From Bacteroidales bacterium (lineage in GTDB: Bacteria; Bacteroidota; Bacteroidia; Bacteroidales; ML635J-15), in assembly GCA_017997855.1 (NCBI GenBank), contig JAGOEF010000097.1, forward strand, positions 1 to 6,214: DNA of 6,214 nucleotides. The letters run 5' to 3'. The notes beneath the pieces are model-generated. The model was not told where the DNA came from, made no database searches, and saw only the letters and a list, made by a program, of their open reading frames with translations. Positions 1-5,216 of the stretch are shown here, piece by piece. Each line of letters starts with the position of its first letter. Position 1 is the first letter of the stretch. The position numbers and the translations under genes were made by a program.

Positions 1-405
1 ACAATCTTCTTCGGTACAGCCAGGATATACGGTCGATTCATACACCACATAATCGCCTTTTTTCAGAATCTTTCCGACGGTTTCGCTGGCTTTAATAACG
101 GGAGTAAGGTCGGGAAGGTTATGGTCGTCAATAGGAGTAGGTACAGCCACAATATGAAAATGAGCACCACGCAAATCTTCGGGATTGGCGGTAAATAAAA
201 TATCGCATCCTTCGAAAGCTTCGGGTGGAAGTTCGTTGCTTGGGTCTATACCCTTTTTCATCAGCTCAACCCTGTCAGGTTTTATGTCGAAACCAATAAC
301 GGGAACGTGTTTGGCAAATTCAAGGGCAATGGGTAATCCAACATATCCCAACCCGATTACCGAAACTTTTTTCTCTTTTTTAATGATGTCTTGATACATA
401 TTCAT
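1..405 (-). CDS. Nucleotide-sugar 6-dehydrogenase, WbpO/TviB type (partial, 3' end cut by window edge)
   Basis: The first 135 codons of a UDP-glucose/GDP-mannose dehydrogenase family enzyme are present. I translated this from the minus strand, and it stays open to position 1. Residues 14-23 form the first Rossmann strand and dinucleotide loop (VIGLGYVG, glycines 18, 20 and 23), followed by VIGFDI at 36-41, VAVPTPID at 87-94, PDLTP at 98-102 and YESTVYPGCTEE at 122-133. The last motif is typical of UDP-HexNAc 6-dehydrogenases of the WbpO/TviB branch. The full protein should be about 420-440 residues, so the catalytic cysteine and UDP-binding domain lie outside. The expected reaction is NAD-dependent oxidation of UDP-GlcNAc (or UDP-GalNAc) at C6 to the uronic acid, in the cytoplasm. 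With wbpD and wbpB upstream, the WbpA role (UDP-GlcNAc to UDP-GlcNAcA) is most likely. ATG at 405 is used; a second ATG at 399 is possible. Family assignment is sure, exact substrate is not. Confidence 0.93.
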   Translation of the reverse strand, partial: MNMYQDIIKKEKKVSVIGLGYVGLPIALEFAKHVPVIGFDIKPDRVELMKKGIDPSNELPPEAFEGCDILFTANPEDLRGAHFHIVAVPTPIDDHNLPDLTPVIKASETVGKILKKGDYVVYESTVYPGCTEEDC

Positions 406-439
406 GAGTTGTTAAAAAAATAACAGAAAAATTGTTGTG

Positions 440-447
440 CAAATGTA
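440..447 (-). promoter_or_regulatory. Candidate Bacteroidota promoter (-7 element) for the nucleotide-sugar dehydrogenase
   Basis: The minus strand reads TACATTTG here, an exact match to the Bacteroidota sigma-factor -7 consensus TAnnTTTG. A start site a few bases downstream would give a leader of about 30 nt before the ATG at 405. No good -33 TTTG was found at the usual spacing; TTTAG lies about 16 nt upstream. The site is in the 58-nt gap after wbpB, so it may be a secondary promoter inside an otherwise continuous operon. Confidence 0.5.
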
Positions 448-463
448 TTATTTAATTTGGGTT

Positions 464-1423
464 CTAAACATGATTTTTTTCAGATAATATTGGGTGGTAA
501 TCACCGGATAATCCTACTGCTGGAGCGTTGCGTATTTTGTAAACGGCATCTATACAAGGCAAGGATTCTATTACTCTAAATCCTTTGTTGTTGAGGATAT
601 TTTGATAGCTGATGGTATGTAAATCGGTAAAGCCTTCGCTGAACTCGATTTCGCGGTTTCCAACGGTAATCGAACGATAGGTCCGTTGGCCTTTGGCTTT
701 CACCGCAGCCGGTATATCGTTGTAGTCGATACTCAGGAACCACCGCACCCTGGCTTTCTTAAGTTGCAGAAATCCGGCGGCTTTATGGGTTTCGCTGATA
801 TGAACCACACTGTGTTCAATGCTCCCGAATATCCACATCAACATGTCGAAGAAATGAACGCCAATGTTGGTAGCCACACCTCCCGATTTTTCGGAGCTCC
901 CTTTCCAGCTGTAATCGTACCATTTACCACGACTGGTAATATACGCCAGATCGATATCGTAAATTTTACCTGAAGTGTCGGCATCAATTTCGTTTTTCAG
1001 GGCAATAATGGCCGGATGAAGCCTGAGTTGCAGTATATTATAAATGTTACACCCACTTTCGGTTTCCATTTTTTCGAGTGCCTCGATATTCCAGGGGTTC
1101 AGCACCAGAGGCTTTTCGCAAATGGCATGGGCGCGGTTGCGCAGGGCAAACCTGATGTGTGAATCGTGCAGGTAGTTGGGTGAGCAGATGCTGACGTAAT
1201 CAATTTTCCGGTCGGTGTACCTTAGCCGGTCAATGTGCCTTTCGAAGCGCTCGAATTCGTAAAAGAACTCGGCTTCCGGAAAGTAGGAGTCCAAATAACC
1301 AACGCAATCGAATTTATCGAGGCACGAAATCAGGTTATTGCCGGTTTCTTTAATCGCTTTCACATGCCGAGGGGCAATATATCCTGCAACACCAACCAGT
1401 GCAAAGTTTTTAGGTTCACTCAT
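464..1423 (-). CDS. wbpB: UDP-N-acetyl-2-amino-2-deoxy-D-glucuronate 3-dehydrogenase (Gfo/Idh/MocA family)
   Basis: This enzyme oxidises C3 of UDP-GlcNAcA to a 3-keto sugar with NAD, preparing it for transamination in the UDP-GlcNAc(3NAc)A pathway. The 319-residue length is close to Pseudomonas WbpB and Bordetella WlbA. The N-terminal Rossmann region carries [13 protein letters not shown] (8-20), [11 protein letters not shown] (76-86) and the family ICEKPL signature (101-106) with Lys104. The C-terminal domain has YNILQLR (128-134), ITSRGKWY (162-169) and [12 protein letters not shown] (182-193), whose Asn186 and His190 fall where the family keeps active-site residues. VRWFLS (226-231) and [10 protein letters not shown] (260-269) are also WbpB-like as I recall that protein. 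The start codon ATG overlaps the wbpD stop in an ATGA, which implies translational coupling. The 58 nt to the next gene contain a promoter candidate. No truncation or missing motif is seen. Confidence 0.96.
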   Translation of the reverse strand: MSEPKNFALVGVAGYIAPRHVKAIKETGNNLISCLDKFDCVGYLDSYFPEAEFFYEFERFERHIDRLRYTDRKIDYVSICSPNYLHDSHIRFALRNRAHAICEKPLVLNPWNIEALEKMETESGCNIYNILQLRLHPAIIALKNEIDADTSGKIYDIDLAYITSRGKWYDYSWKGSSEKSGGVATNIGVHFFDMLMWIFGSIEHSVVHISETHKAAGFLQLKKARVRWFLSIDYNDIPAAVKAKGQRTYRSITVGNREIEFSEGFTDLHTISYQNILNNKGFRVIESLPCIDAVYKIRNAPAVGLSGDYHPILSEKNHV

Positions 1424-2007
1424 GATTTCTGTATTTTTCTTACAACGCCGTTTTCTAACCGATACTCTTCATGGCTTTCGGGACAGAATGCCACCCCGTT
1501 TGCATCGAACTTCAGTTTATGGCCATATTCGCTCATCCACCCGGTCTGACGTGCAGGGTTTCCCACAACGAGGGCGTAAGCAGGTACCGTTTTGGTTACT
1601 ACAGCTCCGGCACCGATAAATGCAAATTCGCCGATATCGTGACCGCAGACAATGGTAGCGTTTGCGCCAATGCTGGCTCCTTTTTTAACGATGGTTCTTG
1701 CATATTGCCCGCGACGATTCACCGCGCTGCGTGGGTTCACCACGTTGGTAAACACCATCGACGGACCCAGAAAAACATCATCCTCGCAAATTACCCCTGT
1801 ATATATCGACACATTGTTCTGCACCTTTACGTTGTTGCCTAACACCACTTCGGGCGAAACAACCACGTTCTGTCCGATATTGCAGTTTTCGCCAATGGTA
1901 CAGTGGCTCATGATATGCGAAAAATGCCAGATACGGGTTCCCTTACCAATGGTACAGTTTTCGTCAACCACAGCGGTTTCGTGCACTATATAGGGGCTGT
2001 CGCTCAT
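1420..2007 (-). CDS. wbpD: UDP-2-acetamido-3-amino-2,3-dideoxy-D-glucuronate N-acetyltransferase, left-handed beta-helix
   Basis: This protein transfers acetyl from acetyl-CoA to the 3-amino group, giving UDP-GlcNAc(3NAc)A in the cytoplasm. The 195 residues are mostly hexapeptide repeats of a left-handed beta-helix (about 18-150), as in trimeric acyltransferases. Family motifs are RIWHF (25-29), VQNNVSIY (62-69), [14 protein letters not shown] (81-94), [13 protein letters not shown] (110-122), GAGAVVTK (132-139) and [13 protein letters not shown] (148-160). The tail has FCPESHEEY (174-182), resembling the CP-x(n)-Y ending of many WbpD homologues. ATG at 2007 is chosen: an in-frame GTG at 2031 would add eight residues (VYFCENFF) absent from the family, and that stretch overlaps a promoter-like motif. 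The gene precedes wbpB with a 4-nt overlap. Its position before wbpB differs from the biochemical order of the steps but is consistent with one operon. Length and motifs fit WbpD/WlbB well. Confidence 0.94.
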   Translation of the reverse strand: MSDSPYIVHETAVVDENCTIGKGTRIWHFSHIMSHCTIGENCNIGQNVVVSPEVVLGNNVKVQNNVSIYTGVICEDDVFLGPSMVFTNVVNPRSAVNRRGQYARTIVKKGASIGANATIVCGHDIGEFAFIGAGAVVTKTVPAYALVVGNPARQTGWMSEYGHKLKFDANGVAFCPESHEEYRLENGVVRKIQKS

Positions 2008-2020
2008 AAAAAAGTTTTCA

Positions 2021-2028
2021 CAAAAATA
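2021..2028 (-). promoter_or_regulatory. Candidate Bacteroidota promoter (-7 element) for wbpD-wbpB
   Basis: The minus strand reads TATTTTTG, matching TAnnTTTG. A TTTCG sits about 18 nt upstream as a weak -33 element. Transcription would start close to 2015, leaving a very short leader before the ATG at 2007 and excluding the GTG at 2031 as a start. The very short leader and the AT-rich surroundings make this weaker than the other two candidates. Confidence 0.35.
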
Positions 2029-2058
2029 CACGTTTTTCTGTAAAAGCGAAACTAAGTT

Positions 2059-2082
2059 TTTAGCGTAACAATGTTAACTAAA
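2059..2082 (-). terminator. Weak hairpin at the end of the T9SS cargo gene, possible terminator
   Basis: On the minus strand TTTAG (2082-2078) pairs with CTAAA (2063-2059). Inside it TAAC pairs with GTTA around an ATT loop, with a small internal bulge. The hairpin includes the stop codon and is followed by mixed A/T sequence with only a short T run (CTTTT), so it is not a classical intrinsic terminator. It lies in the 70-nt gap before wbpD and could partly separate the two transcription units. Confidence 0.25.
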
Positions 2083-3589
2083 GTTTTAGCACTCGCAGGT
2101 TAACCCATGCCTGACCAGTGAAAATTCCCAGCATGTACATACCGGGTGCCAGGTGTGAAATGTTGATTGCGGAATCGCTGCCGGTATTACCCGAGAGTAC
2201 ACATTCTCCTGCCACTGAATATAGCCTGAAATCTTGGTTTTCATTCCCACCTTCGATTTGTATGCAGTCCGACGCAGGGTTGGGAAATATACGTATTGTT
2301 GATGTCGTATGCGCAGTAATACCCACGTTCAGCAGGTCGTCGCAGTCGTAAGGAGTACCCCATTCGGTATTGTCTTTTTTGTAGTAAACAAGATCATAAA
2401 TACTCGTATTGAAAAAACCGTTATCTCCATGATATGGGCCTCCGAGTCCTTTAATGTAGTATCCGCCTATGTCTCCATCATTATTTATATATGTAAAATG
2501 TTCCGCAGAATAACAATCAAAAATTTGAGAACTATAGTACTTTCTATTATCTATTGAGGAGGTTTCAAACCATGTGGCAATTCCGCCTTCAATAAAAGAC
2601 TCGAGAGGCAATAGGTTTAAATTTAAATTTTCTGGACTTGAGAATACGATTTTTTGGGTGACTGTATCTTTGCTTGCGTTCACCGTATGAGATACAGAAT
2701 TTCCGTCATATTGTGTGTATTCCGTCCGTTGACAACGTTCAATGGTAAACAACAGGGTGTCGTCGTTATTTGTAAAATCACGTTCCAGATACTTGTTAAT
2801 AATACTTTTATTCATGGAAAAGCCACCATATCCCCACATAGAATTTATATCATTAATATGCAGTTCATCTCCGGGATGAATATCAAATATTTCTCGCGCT
2901 GTAATATTTTGAAAGCCCAGTTCAGGTTCGGCAATCCCGATGAGGTGATACATGTTGCTTTCGTGATACAGTCCCCAGGAATCGTAAGTGGCCGGGTGGA
3001 ACGGGAAGTTATAGAAATCGGTGATGGTAACAAAACCATAGTTTTTGCTTAGCTTAAGCAGGCATCCCAGCACCATATTTATACTGTCGCCGCAGGAAGC
3101 ACCTGACCAGTATTCTCCATCAGTTTTTTTAATCCGCAGCTGAATGGTCTTCACCGAATCGGGAATACCGAGCACTTCTTCGATGCCCGTTTCCACAACG
3201 GTGGCCTCCACCCAGTTGCCGCCGGTATAGCGGAAAACTTCCCAGCTATCGTTAAGCTGGGCTTGAGTTTCGATTCTGACTTCGCGGTTGTTGCGGTTAT
3301 AAAAGAGGTAAGTGCCACCCGGAATTTCCGAAAATTTGTTTCCGGTCCAATGACCACCCAATTCAAAGTAATCGTATCCGTTTACCAGTGGCCTGATCAT
3401 ACGAAAACCGAAATAGTCGGTAGTGTCGCCATGCTGATACACCGAATCGATGCGAATCGGATAGGCCTCCGACAAGTCGCTGTAGAAGTGGCTTATAGTT
3501 TCGGTTTTTATGCATTGCCAGTTTTGTGCACTCAGCCAAAGCGAAGGAAACAGCAGCAAAATTGCAGAAAAGCTCAGAAAACGCTTCAT
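2078..3589 (-). CDS. Secreted protein of unknown function with T9SS type A C-terminal sorting domain
   Basis: The 503-residue product begins with a signal peptide: basic MKR, hydrophobic core at 5-19, and likely cleavage after LSA at 19-21. It ends with a T9SS type A sorting domain: IRIFPNPASD (432-441), FRLYSVAGECVLSG (454-467), INISHLAPGMYML (475-487) and a final strand to a basic tail, VLKL. It should therefore cross the inner membrane by Sec and the outer membrane by T9SS, ending on the surface or released. The body (22-425) is not a domain I can name. It is rich in Tyr, Asp and Asn, and has patterns I recall from uncharacterised Bacteroidota T9SS proteins, such as REIFDIHPGDELHI (232-245) and LVYYKKDNTEWGTP (400-413). 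No catalytic motif is evident. A good promoter candidate lies just upstream, so it is probably its own unit between the O-acetylation pair and the wbp genes. The middle of the gene is markedly AT-rich. Confidence 0.93.
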   Translation of the reverse strand: MKRFLSFSAILLLFPSLWLSAQNWQCIKTETISHFYSDLSEAYPIRIDSVYQHGDTTDYFGFRMIRPLVNGYDYFELGGHWTGNKFSEIPGGTYLFYNRNNREVRIETQAQLNDSWEVFRYTGGNWVEATVVETGIEEVLGIPDSVKTIQLRIKKTDGEYWSGASCGDSINMVLGCLLKLSKNYGFVTITDFYNFPFHPATYDSWGLYHESNMYHLIGIAEPELGFQNITAREIFDIHPGDELHINDINSMWGYGGFSMNKSIINKYLERDFTNNDDTLLFTIERCQRTEYTQYDGNSVSHTVNASKDTVTQKIVFSSPENLNLNLLPLESFIEGGIATWFETSSIDNRKYYSSQIFDCYSAEHFTYINNDGDIGGYYIKGLGGPYHGDNGFFNTSIYDLVYYKKDNTEWGTPYDCDDLLNVGITAHTTSTIRIFPNPASDCIQIEGGNENQDFRLYSVAGECVLSGNTGSDSAINISHLAPGMYMLGIFTGQAWVNLRVLKL

Positions 3590-3614
3590 TTTGGTTTGTT
3601 GGTTATTTCTTAGG

Positions 3615-3622
3615 CAAATATA
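3615..3622 (-). promoter_or_regulatory. Candidate Bacteroidota promoter (-7 element) for the T9SS cargo gene
   Basis: The minus strand reads TATATTTG, an exact TAnnTTTG match. A CTG in the place of the -33 TTG lies about 20 nt upstream, inside the heptamer repeat. A start a few bases downstream gives a leader of about 20 nt before the ATG at 3589. This is the most convincing promoter in the window because it has a suitable distance to the gene and a gap of its own. Confidence 0.55.
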
Positions 3623-3638
3623 CGATAATTCAGGTCTA

Positions 3639-3728
3639 ATGTCAGATGTCAGATGTCAAATGTTTTGAAAATTCTTTGTAAAAGAAAATATTGCTATCAC
3701 CAGCAAATCAACATTTGACATCTGACAT
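3639..3728. repeat. Inverted repeat of ATGTCAR heptamers (19-bp perfect arms, 45-nt loop)
   Basis: The left arm ATGTCAGATGTCAAATGTT (3646-3664) and right arm AACATTTGACATCTGACAT (3710-3728) are perfect reverse complements. The left arm is preceded by one more heptamer (3639-3645), giving three tandem ATGTCAR units; the right arm holds two and a partial one. The loop contains a smaller hairpin, TTCTTT/AAAGAA (3672-3686). The element starts 2 nt beyond the AlgX-like stop codon and ends close to the T9SS gene promoter. It could be a small mobile or REP-like element, a factor-binding site or a transcript-end hairpin; it lacks the T tract of a standard terminator. Confidence 0.85.
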
Positions 3729-3730
3729 GA

Positions 3731-5164
3731 TTAATACTCGTCGTTTTCGGTCATCCAGATTGCATTGTTGCGAATGGCTTCTTCGAGAGGAACCCCTTGT
3801 TCAGCAGCCTGACGGGTTATCAGGGCAAGCCACTGCTCATCGCTTTTTATACTGTAGATATAGAATTCGACGCTACCCAAGGGGGCAGTTGATTCGCGCA
3901 GTTGTGCCTCATTGAGCAGTTCGGCTGCAAGAGCTTTGTTTTTTCTTACGGCAGCATCATACACTTCCAGGAATTGGTCGTGGTCTTTGGTAATGTCGTT
4001 CTGATAGTAAAAAACACCATCGGCTTTGTAAGCCGGGTTAAAGAGCTTGTAGGCCATGTCTTCGAAATTCCAGAAGGCAGTGTACATAAAGGTTTCGGCA
4101 CATTCGAGCACGATGATGTCGCGCTTCATAATTTCTTCCTTAATGTTCAGGTTGTAGTTATACAATTCCTGTGTGTAATATTCGGGATATACCATTACAT
4201 TGTAGTACCAGAAACGGTAATCTTTAAACAGGTACTCACCGAGGCCGTATTTCAGCCAGTGGAATATGTAACTGTCGCCAACTATTAAGGCATTAATCTC
4301 GGGTGTAACAGTATCGGCATTGCTGAACTTCGGGTAAGCAAGAGTAGTTTCATTCAGCGGGAACATCAGGTTCATCAGGTCGCCTGTGTCGTAGTCCTCT
4401 CCCCTGGGTTGATGTGTTTTATCGATACCGGAAACCGTAAGCGCGGGTACTTTTTTTCCGGTCAGTTGCGAAATATGGTTTACAAAGGTATCGAGGGCAA
4501 GATACATTCCGTAGTCGCTCCAGTGTACACCATAGGTGGGGTAAAGGGGCCAGGATGCCGTGTCTTTCATCTGCATGAAACAGGCTTGCAGATCGAGGGT
4601 GTTGATTCCCAGTTCGGCGCAGGTTTGCTTAAAACACCGGTAGTTGGTGTTCCCGTTTTTGTTTTGCTGATACCTGTCGGGAATAAATTCGTGAAAAAAT
4701 GAGGCTTTTCCGGGTGCCAGCACTACCAGCAAATCGATGCCTGCCCGTGCCAGTGTGTCCTGAATATATTTAATGCGTTCGCAACGCTGGCGGATCAGCT
4801 CTTTGCCAATGAAATACTCACCATTGTATTCACGGATATAATCGGTCTGAAACAACTGATTGTTTTTGCCTATCACGACCGTTTTTGCAGTTGATTTTGA
4901 GAATAACCTGTAGTTAATTTCGTTGTACATCCGGATTAATGGAGCCCTGAACACGGTATTGTTGTCGAGGTAAGCTCCAAGACTATCCTGAAACTCAGCA
5001 CTCATCCATGTTTTAAGGGTAAATCGCGGACGCTGATAGGTGCTTGCAAAACCCTTGAGGGGTTCAAACCTCAGGTGAATAAATCCGGTGTTTTCAATAA
5101 GGGCCGTCAATAAAAGTATGGCAACTATGAATCCGAACAATATGTGTTTGTAGCGGCTTTTCAT
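3731..5164 (-). CDS. AlgX/AlgJ-like SGNH-fold protein, probable polysaccharide O-acetylation partner
   Basis: The 477-residue product starts with a short basic stretch and one membrane segment (about 8-23), so the rest probably lies in the periplasm as in AlgJ. The AlgX/AlgJ-like SGNH domain spans roughly 65-360: VVIGKNNQLFQ (96-106), LLVVLAPGKASFFHEFIP (145-162), the histidine motif YGVHWSDYG (211-219) and the nucleophile motif IVGDSYIFHW (294-303) with Ser298. In AlgX the catalytic Asp lies two residues before the His; here that position is Gly212. A helical tail (395-477) replaces the carbohydrate-binding module of AlgX. The partner MBOAT gene ends 52 nt upstream, so the two probably share a transcript and together O-acetylate an exported glycan. 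ATG at 5164 is the natural start, right before the membrane anchor. Family is clear; the acceptor glycan, and whether this protein does the final transfer itself, are inference. Confidence 0.85.
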   Translation of the reverse strand: MKSRYKHILFGFIVAILLLTALIENTGFIHLRFEPLKGFASTYQRPRFTLKTWMSAEFQDSLGAYLDNNTVFRAPLIRMYNEINYRLFSKSTAKTVVIGKNNQLFQTDYIREYNGEYFIGKELIRQRCERIKYIQDTLARAGIDLLVVLAPGKASFFHEFIPDRYQQNKNGNTNYRCFKQTCAELGINTLDLQACFMQMKDTASWPLYPTYGVHWSDYGMYLALDTFVNHISQLTGKKVPALTVSGIDKTHQPRGEDYDTGDLMNLMFPLNETTLAYPKFSNADTVTPEINALIVGDSYIFHWLKYGLGEYLFKDYRFWYYNVMVYPEYYTQELYNYNLNIKEEIMKRDIIVLECAETFMYTAFWNFEDMAYKLFNPAYKADGVFYYQNDITKDHDQFLEVYDAAVRKNKALAAELLNEAQLRESTAPLGSVEFYIYSIKSDEQWLALITRQAAEQGVPLEEAIRNNAIWMTENDEY

Positions 5165-5216
5165 ATCATGCCATTATTACGTGTATATTGCGAAACATCC
5201 TCATGACTTACCGGTA

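Noticed and set aside
185..394. Plus-strand open frame opposite the nucleotide-sugar dehydrogenase.
   Set aside because: The minus strand here encodes clear dehydrogenase motifs; the plus frame has no recognisable features.
410..426. Hairpin TGTTA/TAACA with an A-rich loop just before the dehydrogenase start.
   Set aside because: Only five A/T-rich pairs, easily found by chance in this gap, and placed between the promoter candidate and the start codon, where a terminator would make little sense.
1235..1993. Several plus-strand open frames over wbpB and wbpD.
   Set aside because: They overlap each other and two strongly conserved minus-strand genes, so they are shadows.
2008..2031. Longer wbpD start at an in-frame GTG at 2031.
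   Set aside because: It would add eight residues not found in the family, uses GTG where an ATG lies at the expected place, and overlaps a promoter-like TATTTTTG.
3639..3728. Heptamer repeats as a CRISPR array.
   Set aside because: The units are 7 bp, directly tandem without spacers, and inverted between the two sides; no cas gene is present.
5165..5216. Promoter for the AlgX-like gene in the 52-nt gap after the MBOAT gene.
   Set aside because: No TAnnTTTG match was seen; co-transcription with the MBOAT gene explains the arrangement.
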